A DNA stretch of 64,000 bases from Gnetum montanum (GCA_015680685.1 MNCI01030961.1:268276-332275), one strand, 5' to 3'; counted from the stretch's first letter, positions 45,072 to 57,539 are shown. Numbers and translations: made by a program. The notes: generated by a model not told the origin, from the sequence alone.

Positions 45072-46062
45072 TGATGAGAGCGGTTAGTCTAGTAGTTATT
45101 GTAATTATTAGAGTGGTTACTCTAGTAGTTATTCTAATTATTAGAGCAGTTACTCTAGTGGTTTATTCTAATTATTATAGCATTTACTCTAGTGGTTTAT
45201 TCTAATTATTAGAGAGGTTACTCTAGTGGTTATTTTAGCAGATATTCTAATTATTAGAGCAATTACTCTAATTATTAGAGTAGTTGCTCCCAAGCCTATA
45301 AATATAGTGCCGAGGCACACAATTAAATAAGTCTTTTAGCAGTCAAGTAGCGAAACTCTTGTAGTCTGTTTGAAAGTTAGAATATTTTCCAACTTCCCAT
45401 AGTAGAAGGTCTAAGTATGGATGGATCTTTATTTAAGCATTGTGTACCTAACCATAGCTTGTGTACAGCAATAAAGACGAGCTTTTGATTTATCCTTGTA
45501 ACAATTTAGATTTGTTTCCTTACTCATTTCTTTTATTTTATTTTCTCATGCATTTATTTTATTTTATTTTATTTTATGCACTTTACATTTATGTTAACAG
45601 CATAGCAATTCATTTTGATCAATTAAGTAAATCATTAACTTACACAAGCATGACCACTTCAAGCATGCATGTAATTCCTGGTAACCCAATAACGATTAGC
45701 ATTTGGTAATCCTAGTAGTGTCGCACTTATTTAGGATGTCTACAGAAAGGGGAATGGATGTATGTGTTAGGATTAGATAGAACTTATCTAATGAGTATTT
45801 AAGTTAAATTAGTCACCTAGTTATCTCTCTCTTTTCCTATTAGCACAAGACATAAAAACAAAAAAGATATAAAAATCATATGCCTCAAGCTTACTTAACC
45901 ATACAATCCTAACATAGAAGTAAGTTTGGGAAGATAATGATCAATCAAGTCATCCCTGTTCCACATGGGCACATAAGCACTTAGTCCTTGGAATTTGACT
46001 AGATTATGTGTGAAACACTCATATTCATATGGTTGAGCGTAGGGGTACCTTGCAGCTCATCA
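45072..46062 (+). mobile_element. 5' LTR of E2
   Basis: 991 bp, TGATGAG...CTCATCA. U3 holds a minisatellite built on the near-palindrome CTCTAATTATTAGAG with GTTACTCTAGT links (45080-45290), directly before the TATA box CTATAAATA (45296-45304). A TTTTA-rich tract is at about 45530-45580. Confidence 0.92.
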
Positions 46063-46063
46063 T

Positions 46064-46081
46064 TGGCGCCATTGCCAGGGA
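46064..46081 (+). other. Primer-binding site of E2
   Basis: TGGCGCCATTGCCAGGGA, two transitions from the tRNA-Asp complement, one base after the LTR. Confidence 0.92.
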
Positions 46082-46199
46082 CTTAGTTGTTTGTCTGCTA
46101 ATTAGAACATAGGAAATCATTCACATAGTTGGAATGAACTCTTAAGGTTGATTGAGAAAATAATAAACAAGAATACATTGAACACTGAACACACAAGTA

Positions 46200-47850
46200 T
46201 GTCTCCTTCTTCTTACGAAAGCACCCCACCACCTAGGTCTAAAATAGGAAACAATTGGTGATGTAATACATATGACATTGATCTACGAGTTCCTCAACAA
46301 GTTTGAGTGGTATATATTCATCCCGATGAGTATATACTAGACATCACTTTTATCCTCCATCAAAATGAACAACTACGTTGGTGAGACATAGAAGGTAACC
46401 TAGTGTTACCTCTTGATCATTCAGTCCCAAGCATGCTTCTTCGTGCCCTCACACAAATTGGCATGATGCACTTACATGTAGAATACATTGTGCAAGATCA
46501 TAACTTGAGAGAATACTATACCATAGAGGCACAACATCAAAGAGATTTGCAATAGGATAGACATCATAAGTCTTTGAAGGGCAAGTGGTCACAGGATGTC
46601 CCACATGTCTTAAGAAAAAATGAGGGTGGTGAACCTGCCTCAGGCAGTTGTCGACACAATGATGTTCCTCCCCTTGACTTCAGCCAAGGGGTTGTGTATC
46701 AGGACCTTCATTCCACTATTCATAACCTAGGTTCTGATACCCATGGGCATAAAAGGTTTGAAAAAGGGACACGAACTCATGATAAAGGTTGACATTCTAA
46801 TCACAATCATGATTAGGGCCAAGACCGTAGAAGAGAAGGTAGCAAAAACTTTCATGATGATGGTTCTTCTTCTTCTTCACTTTCATCATCTCCTTCACCC
46901 TCTTATTCAATATCCAGACATGGTCATAAAGAAAAAGACCATGGGGATAAAGGTAGGCAAAGTGGAAGTCATAGATGAAACAACCAAGAAAGGGGACGAG
47001 GACACTTTAGAGAGTCATGACATAGAAGAAGGAAGAGTAGGAAACAACGTAGCCATCATAGATGCCATGGACATGAAAATCACAATGAACCCCTCCTTGC
47101 TACTCAAAGTATGTTAGACATAATTGAGGTTGTTAGAATTCCAACAAGGCATCAGAAAGATAGTAGGATTAAGAGATTAGATATGAACAATATCCCAAGA
47201 TTTGAAGGGGGATACAATGCTAATCCTTAGAATCATTTATAAGCATTCCATGATGTGTGTGCCTTACAAAACATAGAGAACAAATGGCAAAAACTTAAGT
47301 TGTTCTCGCAGACACTAGTTAAAGAAGTGAAAAGCTAGTACCGGTTCTTAGAACTGGAATCTATTCGTAGATCGAGTACTATGTTAGAATTATTTGACGA
47401 TAAGTGCCAAACATACTCTTGAGTGTCCAACCTACGAAAGAAAATCAAAGGCTAGAAACAAGGAGGACATGAACCCTTGAATGCTACCATGGGTCGATAC
47501 AATGCACTATTACATGGTTGTCCTACCCATGGTTATTCAGAAATGGATCAACTGTGCCATCTCGTAGATGGGCTTAGGCATGAAAGGAGAAGAACCCTTG
47601 GGACTTATGCCCAAGGAAGACTATCCAAGCTTAGGTTCCATCAAATTCAAAGACTATTGGAGCAAGTTGCTAAGGAAGAAGCTGAGCTATGGAAGAGAGA
47701 AAGTGTAGAAAAGTATAATTGAGATCCTTCCCTTTGAAAGAGGGGAGTAAGATTTTGTGAGGATGAAGAAGTGTCACCACTCAAAGAGATGATGAATAGG
47801 AAAAATTTGCCTATCCAAAAGATGACATCAAAAGTTTTAGCAAAGGTAGA
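46200..47850 (+). pseudogene. gag of E2
   Basis: Read across frames: a Ser- and His/Arg-rich N-terminal half (46750-47090, SSSSSLSSSPSPSYS and HHRCHGHENHNE), then EPLLATQSMLDIIEVVRIP at about 47090-47140. The gag core follows (IPRFEGGYNANP, AFHDVCALQNIENKWQKLKL). An open end is at 47477-47722 (MGRYNALLHGCPTHGYSEMD, LRHERRRTLGTYAQGRLSKL). Several stops. It ends abruptly near 47860, where protease should begin. Confidence 0.82.
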
Positions 47851-47979
47851 CCAAATGTTGATCACTTGTTCACACAGGCATCTTTGCTACTACATCAAAA
47901 GATGACATCAAAAATTTTAGAGACAAACTGGTATAGTAGCATTCTTACCTATCTCCTCACCCAACAAATACCACAAGAG

Positions 47980-49265
47980 TTAAACCTTAAGAAGAAACAA
48001 TAGTTTCTTCAATGAGCCTAGTACTTTATGACAATAAATGAGCAACTTTATAAAGTGTTTCTTGATGGCTTGGTTCGATGGTATGTTCCTGATATAGATC
48101 AACTGTGAGTTCTCCAAGACACTCATAAGGGTCCTTGTGGGGGTCATTACGCTGAGAGACAAATGGACATCAAGATCATGCTTGCAAGATATTATTGGCC
48201 TACATTATTTTGGGATGCCCATCAATTCATCCAATCTTGTGAGCACTATCAACATGATGGGGGAATGTCAATTAGAATGGAAAATCCAAAACAATGGATC
48301 CAACCGTTAGTACCCTTCAACATTTGGAGAATTGATTTTATAGGGCTAATGACACCAATGTCCAATGGAAAAGCCTATATCATTGTTACTGTTGATTACC
48401 TAACTAAATGGGTAGAAACAACTACTGTTAAGGATTGTACATCATCTATAGCTACATAATTTGTTCAACAACAAATCATAAATAGGTTTGGTATGCCTCG
48501 TGCACTTATTTCAGATAATGGTACCCACTTCACAGGTGCAACGTTTCGAAAATTAATGCAACACTTAGGGGTTGAGAATAAATTGACTACACCATACCAC
48601 CCCCAAGTGAACGGTCAAGCGAAAGTTACCAATAGAGAGATTACAAACATATTGACAAGAACTGTTAGCAAGTTTAAGCAAGATTGGAACACTAAACTGA
48701 ACAATGCTCTTTGGGCATACCACTCCACATAGAAACCCCCTATAGGCTGCTCTCCCTATGAGTTAGTGTATAGTAAATTACCAACACTTCCCATTCAAAC
48801 TGAGCTCCATACACTATCCATGACATGTGACCTCAACCTTGACCTTGATCTATCATAGAAACAATGGTTAGTAATCCTTAACTTGCTATATGAAAACTAA
48901 CTAGTTACACTATCATCTAACGAGTTGCACAAGGCATTCAATAAACAATGTCATGACCTAAGGATTAGGAAAGTTAAATATAAATCAAGAGATAAGGTTC
49001 TCTACTGGAATCCCACACATGTGCCACAATGTACTAAATTTTAAAAATTTTGGGAAGGACCTTATATTATCTATGCAACTTTTCCTTTAGGGGCCATGAC
49101 AAGATACAAACCTGAGAGCCCAGACAAGAAAATGTTGGTTAATGTACAACAAACCAAACCTTTCCATGAGCTTAGGATAGCTAGTAGACATGCTACCTCT
49201 ATTGATGGAAAACCTTGCTCACTATTTCAGATCTCCTCCTTTCAACTCAGTCATGGGGGAGATAG
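47980..49265 (+). pseudogene. Integrase of E2
   Basis: The zinc-binding part has THKGPCGGHYAERQ then CEHYQ, where the second Cys of the usual C-x-x-C is Tyr. The core keeps two catalytic Asp (TVDYLTKWVE and LISDNGTHFTGATF). The expected catalytic Glu in PYHPQVNGQAKVTN is Lys. C-terminal remnants include KFWEGPYII and KKMLVNVQQTKPFHELRIA. Stops occur at several points. It ends by a G-rich motif CAGTCATGGGGGA (49248-49260). Confidence 0.88.
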
Positions 49266-50466
49266 CCACCTATGTTAACCATTTTCGACCCTCAGTTCTT
49301 TTTGAATTTTTGTTTTACACATTTTTCCAACTTTTCTTATTTTTGTTTTATACCATTACTCATGTTTTTACTATTTCCTTATTTGTTTGATTTACGTTTA
49401 TTCATCATCTAATAAGTGCTCATGATGGTGGATTACATTATATCATATTGATTGCTAATGTTTGATTTTTACCTTTGAATTATGATGGTGATATTAAGAT
49501 ATGGTCCTTTTTCTAAAATAGGCAATGAGTCATACATCGTCCACTCATCCATACAACTCTATGGTCTCCTTTGGCTTGGAACTATACAGTCCCCTTTTTC
49601 TAAGTAAATTTATTAATGAATTGATGGCTGGGTACTTTTCAAACCAAGGAAAGAATCAAAGGATGAAAAGGGTGTGACTTCAAGGGGATTCAATGCATTT
49701 GTGCTGGCCATTCTATTGGGTGCTTGGATGCTTGTTTCTTGGGTTTTCTGCCATTCTGACATTGTTCAAAAATCAAGAAGTTGAGTGAATAAAAATAAGT
49801 CTTTGCATGGTGTGGTTCTCACAAAAAAAAAGGAGAAAAGTGAGAATTCAAAGCATGTCCCTTAGACATAATAAAGCAATATGGACTACAAGCACTAGTT
49901 ATGAAACTAGAAAGACATATTACCCATGCTTGAAGGTTCCCTCTAACTAAGGCCTTTTCTCACTTCCTACTTCTCCATCTTGCTCTCCTCGGGATGGTGG
50001 TCACTCTTTGTGAAGGCATTCTTGTTGCTTCAAGGGGATGAATTGGCCAAGAGTATTGATGCAAGGTCATTGAATGTGGTTGGTTTAAGTATAGATTTGG
50101 GATGAAGTTCTACTCAGTCATCTTAAACATGAAATACACAAGGGACTTTACACAACCTTGNCATTTGTTAAGTTCTTTTCCTTAAACATTTCCTATAATC
50201 AATCATCTCTTGTTTCATCCCCATCCATGACATCTATTTTATTGGCGTTGCCATTGTTATTTTTTCCCATCTTTCTTATTCCTCATATTTTTCTATCTTA
50301 TAGCTACCAGAGGTTCGCTCTTAGTCGTGGGGGCCTTGGCACAAATTTTTCAATTTTTATTATTTTACTAATTTCTTAACCCCTACACCTTGGGTAGTTG
50401 CCAGTGATAAATCTTCAAACTAGTTTCTACCATAGCCACAACTCAGCCAATATGCTAAATATCAAG
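49266..50466. other. Post-integrase spacer of E2
   Basis: T-rich tract (49290-49390), then spacer with no gene and a single N at 50161. A second G-rich motif TAGTCGTGGGGG is at 50322-50333. Confidence 0.55.
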
Positions 50467-50531
50467 GTAAGGTATTAATTGCATTGTGGATTATCTATCC
50501 TTACTTATTTGTGATTATGTTATGTGTGCAG
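50467..50531 (+). other. Putative 65-nt intron before a lost 3' ORF
   Basis: Donor AAG/GTAAGG and acceptor TATGTGTGCAG, followed at once by ATG (50532). The reading closes after 10 codons, so E2 keeps the splice site but has lost the 3' ORF found in C and E1. Confidence 0.4.
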
Positions 50532-50910
50532 ATGGTGATCATACAAACAATGGACTGGGCTTAGAGGAAGCACTCAAGATGGATCGGAACTAGAACATTT
50601 ATGAAAGAAGCAAGTTTGGTGGCATGGCTATGGATAAACAATGGAAGGTACAATCTTGGAACTGGTACCAGCATGCTCCAGCTTCTTTCTCTCTCTTTTT
50701 TTCTCTTCAAGCTACCAAATAAAGGCTTGGATGTCATTTTTGTATAAGTGTTCACCATAATGGTTATGAACACTAATGTTGTAATATGCTTATTGATCTA
50801 TTCACTGGGCAGGTTGACTCTATCATCCCATTCCACCATTAGTTGTCAATTAGTCAATAATCCCATACCTTCCCAATATTTTGTAAAGAACTTGAGGACG
50901 AGTTTTTATT

Positions 50911-50924
50911 TAGTCGTGGGGGTA
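50911..50924 (+). other. 3' polypurine tract of E2
   Basis: TAGTCGTGGGGGTA directly precedes the 3' LTR. Confidence 0.8.
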
Positions 50925-51861
50925 TGATGAGAGTAGTTACACTAGTAGTTATTCTAATTATTAGAGTGGTTACTCTAGTAGTTACTCTAACAATTATTCT
51001 AATTATTAGAGAGGTTACTCTAGTGGTTATTTTAGTAGTTATTCTAATTATTAGATCAATTACTCTAATTATTAGAGTAGTTTCTCCCAAGCCTATAAAT
51101 ACAGTTCCCAGGTGCACAATTAAAGAAGTCTTTCAGTAGTCAAGTAGCAAAACTCTTGTAGTCTGTTTGAAAGTTAGAATATTTTCCAAGTGCCCACAAT
51201 AGGAGGTCTAAGTGTGGACAGATCTTGATTCAATCATTATGTACTTGAGCACACCTTGTGTACAGAAAAAAGCACAAGCTCTTTGATTCATCCTTGTAGC
51301 ACTTGAGATTTTTTTTCTTAAGAATTTCTTTTATTTTATTTTCTTATGCATTTATTTTATTTTATTTTATTTTATGCACTTTAAATTTATGGTATTATCA
51401 TAGAAATTCATTTTGATCAATTAAGAAAATCATTAAATTACATAAGCACGACCACTTCGAAAATGCATGTAATGTTTGGTAACCAGCAACGATTAACATT
51501 TGGTAATCTTAGCAGTGTTGCACTAGTTCAGGATGTGTATGGAAAGTGGGAATAGATGTTTGGGCTAAGATTAGTTAGAAATTAGTTAATGAGTAGTTAA
51601 TTTAAATTATTCACCTAGTTATCTCTCTCTTTTCCTATTAGCATAAGACATAAAAACATAAAAGGTATAAAAATAATGTGCCTCAAGCTTACTTAATCAT
51701 ACAATCATGACATACAAGTAAGTTTGGAAAGAAAATAATCAATCAACCCATCCTTGTTCCACAAGGGCACATAAGCACTTAGTCCTTGGAATTCGATCGG
51801 ATCATGTGTGAAACGCTCGTATTTGTATGGTTGAGCGTAGGGGGTACCTCGCCGTTCATCA
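50925..51861 (+). mobile_element. 3' LTR of E2
   Basis: 937 bp. The same U3 minisatellite has fewer units than in the 5' LTR (about 50930-51085). TATA box near 51093. Confidence 0.92.
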
Positions 51862-52150
51862 AAACTGATAGTTTTTATTAAAATAATGAATTATAATAAT
51901 ATGTAATATAGTTGTTATATAAAGGGAAAATTATATAATGTTTTTCTTCATCAATAGTACACTAATCTCTTGTTATCTTCAATTAATAAGCTTTTAATAA
52001 GTATACTTTAGAGAAGTTAATTATGAAAGTTTTGGGAGGGAGAACTCAAGAAATGTTTGAACAGAGCATTAGAAATAGAAGTAATGAAACCATAAATAAG
52101 TGAAACATAAGCACACCACAAAATTTATAGAAGTTTATAACTTAGTGCTA

Positions 52151-52215
52151 CCTAGTAGTATCAAACCTATGACTTGTAGCTACCAAGGTAAGACCCATAC
52201 GACTAGGCTAACACC
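52151..52215 (-). mobile_element. SINE-like tRNA-derived head (copy B)
   Basis: Box-B-like sequence at 52157-52167 and box-A-like sequence at 52200-52210 on the minus strand, a duplicate of 11060-11123 with a short insertion between the boxes. Confidence 0.48.
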
Positions 52216-53394
52216 TCATTGTTATGATTATAGGTACTCTATGGTATATAGCCAAGTTAAACTTTGGTAGAATATAGGTATAACTCAAGTAAAAAATTAA
52301 TAAGAAACTACACTACTTTTATTTATCCAAGACAGATGGTTGCTATTGTTAGAAAATTTTCTAATCAAATGTGTGCTTCTCCAATCTATTCTATTACATA
52401 TATTGAATTCATTTAAAAATTATATTTTTAAGGGTGAGGACATAAAAGGTTGCAAGCTATTTTCACAAGTACATCCCACATTAAGATTGCTGGGATATAA
52501 AAACAACACCAACAATGGAATCATTTACAAAAAGGATTGGTACATCCCTCATTACAACATAGATCTAAGATTTCATTGTTTACCTTTGTTAATGTTGTTA
52601 AATAATTTATTGTAAGCTACTACCACATGTGCTTGGTCTTGCTATAATTATTTTTTTACCTTTGTAATGAGCTCCAAGCCTAAATTATTTTATTTTAATA
52701 ATATTTTGGTGACATAAATATATTTTATCATTATAAAACATATGATAAATATGTTCTACCATTATTAAATGTACCAAAATTTCTCCCAGGATTCCTACAT
52801 CCAAAGAAAAAAAAGTGTAGCAAATCCACAAGTATGCATAGGTAATGTCATTCTCTCACCATTTTATGTTTTTACCCTTTTTAAAAAAGCTTGTTAGAAC
52901 ACAATGAAACAAAATGTTCACATAAAACAATAAAAAAATATTAAGTTGGAAGCTAAGAAAATACTAATTCTTAAAAATTAAACTATAGAAAGTATATTAA
53001 TTTTGAATATGAATATGAAAAGAAAAAATATTAATTTGAAACTACAAGAAAGTCAAAGCATGAAATATTTTTTAAACCATATGTGCACCAAGACCTATAG
53101 CCAACACAACACTTTCAAAGTACTTCATTGCAAGTCCCTATCTTTTGAAAAAAATAAAAGGAAAATAGAACCTTTTATTTCCTACATGTGCCCTAAGTTA
53201 GGTACATAGTAAAAAAAATATTTTCATAGAACTTACATAGAACATAATGGTGCCTTAAGTGTGACCCTAACTAGCAAACTCTTCCTTATAAATTATTCTA
53301 TTTCTAAAAAAATAATAAAAGGAAACAAGGAAAGCCAAGTAAAATGTTAAAATTCCTCTCTATTTTGCATCTAGGATTATCAACTTTGTTACAA

Positions 53395-53640
53395 TAATTT
53401 ATTTTTTAATCATTATCATCATCCTTATTTTGTCACAACAAATGAGGTTGGCTACATGAGCTCTCTTTTTTGATCGGCCTCTATGAAGAGCTAGATTTTT
53501 ATTTATTTGAAATTTCTTCAAATCATCTTCAATTTTTTTTCCATATCATTTTCGGTCTTCCTTTAAGTGGTTTGGCTATCAAAATATTTCTTTGTACATA
53601 TCCAAACCATCTAAGTCTTCATCTTTCTTTTTTACAATAT
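53395..53640 (-). mobile_element. RTE-type LINE 3' end (copy B)
   Basis: Duplicate of 12285-12530: KKIEDDLKKFQINKNLALHR and KKRAHVANLICC, followed by an ATG/ATT-rich tail on the minus strand. Confidence 0.78.
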
Positions 53641-53684
53641 ATGATTTCCCATAGTGAAATTGGTACATTATTGGACAAGTTTTT

Positions 53685-56600
53685 TGAATCAAGATCTACT
53701 TCAATCATAGATCAAATTCTACAAAAACCACTAGCTACAGCAAGGGTTTCAAAATGCTTAATTGGCCCAATACCAAAGATAATATTCCTTTCAAATTTTT
53801 CAAAAATTAATGAAAGATTCAATAATTCAAAAAAAAAAACAAAGAACCTTTCAAAATTTAGAAGATGTTTGATTTAAATATGGATTTCAATTTGAAATAA
53901 TCAATAAATAATGATGATTATTGAAAACACCAATATCAAGGACCTTAGAAGCCATTGTTTAATCAACAAATTTTACCAAAAAAATAAGTTAACAAACAAT
54001 GAGCATGAACAACATCCAAACCTCGATCTTTCTAAACCAAATTTAAATCATCTAAAAAACTCAAGGAAAAATGTAAATAATCTAGAATTTACATAAAAAC
54101 ATACATTATAGAAATTTATTATGTAGTAGATTCATATACATCATTAGGTAATTCATAGAAATGCAAAGAAGTGGCAATTCCCCTTTAAGCATCACTTATT
54201 GATTCTGGCAGCATTGCACATAATATCAGTGCTAGACCTTACCACTGTAACCCTTACAACTAAAACCCTTATCATTGAAACCCTTGTCATTTCCTAACTC
54301 TCACTATTTAAGTTAATATATCATAAAGCATAAATAAAATGATAGCATAAATAACATATCATGTTATCATGGGAATCCAATCATTATTATGTAACTAACA
54401 AAATATAAGTTCACAATCATCTAAAAGTGCTAGTATATAAATCATTTCAAAGCACTCATACAAACCATCTATCAAAAATATCTACATAGCTATAAAAAAA
54501 ATATAACTAGATCCAATCAAAGAAATTAATACTAATTTAAAGAGCATTGAGAAGTTGGGATGTTACACAAGCTTATCAAACTTAAAGATGATTATGATTT
54601 ACTTAATATCCTTCAAAATTTATAGAAAGAAATTATTTTTGAATTAAAATATTGAGAAACTATACAATTTAGTTAGATTTATTATAACATTAGATTAATC
54701 TAATACTATCCTCTATTATCAATATTTTTCACAATTTTTTTCAGTCAACTAGAAAAGTGTATTAAATAACTACTTACAAATTATATTGTTAAAGTTAATT
54801 ATTCATGGATACAACTTTTAATATTTTCATATGATGCAACACAAATTGAAACTTCAAAAATAAAGTTCAAAATAATATTATATTAACTAGAAAAATTCTA
54901 TGAACATAGAAAAATAAATATGGATGTTACCAAAACAAGCGTTAATTTATAAAAGTTATAAAGACAATAAAATTTAGCTAAATAACAAAAATCTTAATAT
55001 TGTTGAGAAATATAGATATTTGAAAGTAGCATGATCTTAAAATTATAAGTAAAAATATTGCATCTCAAAATGTTGCAACTAGTTAAAAGAATTTCCATAC
55101 AAATAAGAATAAATGTGGCAATTACTATATTTAAACTTAGACAATTTAAAAACATCCTTTTCAAATAATTATATAGCCTACAATACTTTGTGAATGTGTA
55201 GTATGGGGTCTAGGTCTTGATTAGGAATTAAAATAAAAAATTGAAAAATTTCAAGAACAATTCATGTTGGATGAATTTAAAGTAAAAGTTCAAGCCCTAT
55301 ATGTATTACTTTTATTAGAAGCTAACTTGATACCATTGGATGTTGTTACAATGTATCAACTTTTAACATTATATTTTAATAGTAAAAATAATAATAACAT
55401 CTAAAGAAAGAGATCTTCTAAAAATATCAATAGTATGGATGCTATCATAAAGAAAACTTGTAGCTATAAAATAAGATATTGAAAATATTAATATAATAAT
55501 AAATTCAAAATAGGCATATGCACTTATTATAGAAAAGGTTTTGAAGAGATAGTAAAATAAAAGAGAAAAAGCTTCAGTTTCACTAGCAAAACACTAGAGG
55601 TGGTAACCATGATGAAGGAGAATATTTACATAAGTTATTTCAATATCCATAAGAATAATAATTAGCAAAGTAAGAATGATGGTAGATCACCTTAAAATTA
55701 AAATTAGAAAATGAAATAATAAGCAATATGAAAATAAAATATGCTAATTATCTTTATTATAAGTAGTAAAAGATAAATAACATGTATTATTAGAAGGTTG
55801 CCGAATAGATTTCTTCAAAATAAAATAACTACCTTGTTAATCTTTATATGAACTCTTTAAGCTATTGATGACCAAGTTGCATAAGTAGAGGAAACATCTA
55901 TTATACTTAATACATATTTCTACTAATGTATTTTGTACAAACTAATTTTTTCTAAGGACCTATATCAACCTAATTAAATTTTAGTTCAATATATTATTAA
56001 TGGAAATTATTAAAAGACATCTAGAAGGAACTTGAAAGGAATTCATTACTTTTATATAGTTTTGAGAAATCACATGATATTTTTTTTAAGGGAAAGGAGT
56101 CTCCTGAGAAACCCAAATAACTTTATTTATTTTATTTTGAATGATGTAATGGAAAGGATGATTAAAATCATAACTAGATAACTACATATTGTAAGATATC
56201 TATTTAATAGTGTAGCATTTGGAAAATTCAATTTCTAGAAACCCAAAGATCCTAGGCTAAACATCTTTAAACTTGGATCCCAAGGGCCTCCTAACGTAGG
56301 ATTTGAGGTACCCTGGATAGTCTTAGAAATCACCTAGAAACATACAAAGTATAAGTAGGGGTAATAAAAATAAGATGCAATATAGATCTAACTTAAAGTT
56401 CACAAACTAATACTGAAATTAAACTAGTTTGCACAACAAATAGAAGTTGAGCTTTAGTGCAATAAATATATTGAAAATAAAGAAGAGTTTGGAATGTGTA
56501 AAAATGTGTCTAGCATGCAAAAAATGCACTTCAATGAGATTTGGAATCTATTGAAGTCGGTAGCCATGGATGCCATAGTTAGCTCCATGATCTAGATGCT

Positions 56601-57139
56601 CCACAACTTCCAAAACTACAACACTTTGCTAGTCCCTTCACCATATCTATAGCATTGGTGGTTCAAGGGGGTAAGATGTGTGGTGATTTTTGAACCACAA
56701 GAAAAATCCACTATAGGTGTCTTGATCTCTAGGTTTCTCAACAATCACAAAATATCACACAATCTAAAGGGATGAAACAATTGTCAAAATGGCTATAGGT
56801 TCCACACTAAAATTTCTACAAAAATATTTTTGTTTGGATGGGGTTTTCAAAGCTCTGAAATTCAAAAGTGGTGGAATGTTGAAAAAGTTGGAAGTATTTT
56901 CTTGGTGCTAAAGCTTGTTTTATATAGGTTTCATGGCCATAACTTTTTCTGCAATGTTTTGTCCTAGTTGCTGATAGATTGATGTAATGTATAGGTGTTG
57001 CAGGTGTTTAAATCTAGCATGGTTTCTATGTATGGTAAGTTTTGATACCCCCAATGTACCAAAAGCATTCTAGTTACCAAAAATAGTAAATGGGAATTTT
57101 ACCCACATTGGCTTCTTCCACCCACGCTAGCCTTCTAGG
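53685..57139. other. AT-rich DNA, no gene seen
   Basis: Very AT-rich, with short open frames only. A phrase related to the 44121 insertion (CAGTGCTAGACC) is near 54228, followed by a few imperfect ACCCTTA-like repeats. Confidence 0.6.
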
Positions 57140-57365
57140 AGCAATGCTAGACCTATAGGATCCATGTTAGGTTGCATGAGAAACCTTGGGGATGCAAGAT
57201 CAATGCTAAGGTTGTTGGGTCCATGATTGAGGTACAAGAGCCATACTGGAGCCACCATAGTAATGTTGGGATTGTTGGATCAATGCTGAGCATGTTGAAC
57301 TCTAAGAGCAACGTTGGGGCCACATGAACCACAATGATGCTCTAGGAGCCATGTTGAGGCTTCAG
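57140..57365. repeat. Degenerate minisatellite
   Basis: Repeated phrases of GGAGCAATGTTGGG or GGATCAATGCTGAG type, with GTTGGATCCATG-like links. Roughly eight to ten diverged units of 25-30 bp, GC-richer than the flanks. Confidence 0.55.
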
Positions 57366-57539
57366 GGGTTAAACTCCCCAACGCTAAGCATAGGTGCCTC
57401 TAGTGTAGCAAAGGTCATATCCCCTAAAAAAACCATGAAATTTTCAATTTTGGTAGTCCAAAATAATTTTGTGGAAAGGGAGATGTTTAAACTCCAAAAT
57501 AATTGAAATATAGGTATAATTTTTATATAAGTCAACATT

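Larger units (their letters stand above)
45072..51861 (+). mobile_element. Element E2: gypsy element with gag and integrase only
   Basis: 6,790 bp on the plus strand. LTRs 45072-46062 and 50925-51861, primer site 46064-46081, 3' polypurine tract 50911-50924. The flanks (ATAAT and AAACT) are a decayed target duplication. The empty site is GTAAT at 10772-10776 in copy A. Gag is followed almost directly by integrase; PR, RT and RNase H are missing. Confidence 0.92.
25097..53684. repeat. Segmental duplication, copy B (interrupted)
   Basis: Direct counterpart of 1095-12564. Two LTR elements (32975-43182 and 45072-51861) interrupt it. Without them and one TSD copy each it is about 11,580 bp, versus 11,470 bp in copy A. 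Part of the difference is an insertion of about 88 bp at 44121-44208. Confidence 0.9.
51867..53684. other. Copy B continues to its right end
   Basis: Counterpart of 10777-12564. Includes the SINE-like head (52151-52215) and the LINE tail (53395-53640). No gene seen. Confidence 0.85.

Noticed and set aside
46743-47117. 124-codon frame in E2 as an independent gene
   Set aside because: It overlaps the gag in another frame. The in-frame reading gives the Ser/His-rich gag region and the DEPLLAT-type signature.
50854-51139. Ile/Thr/Val-rich frames on both strands suggesting a membrane protein
   Set aside because: Translations of the CTCTAATTATTAGAG minisatellite in the E2 LTR; repeat artefact.
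54228-54300. Telomere-like ACCCTTA repeats
   Set aside because: Only a few imperfect, irregular units are present, not enough for an interstitial telomere tract.
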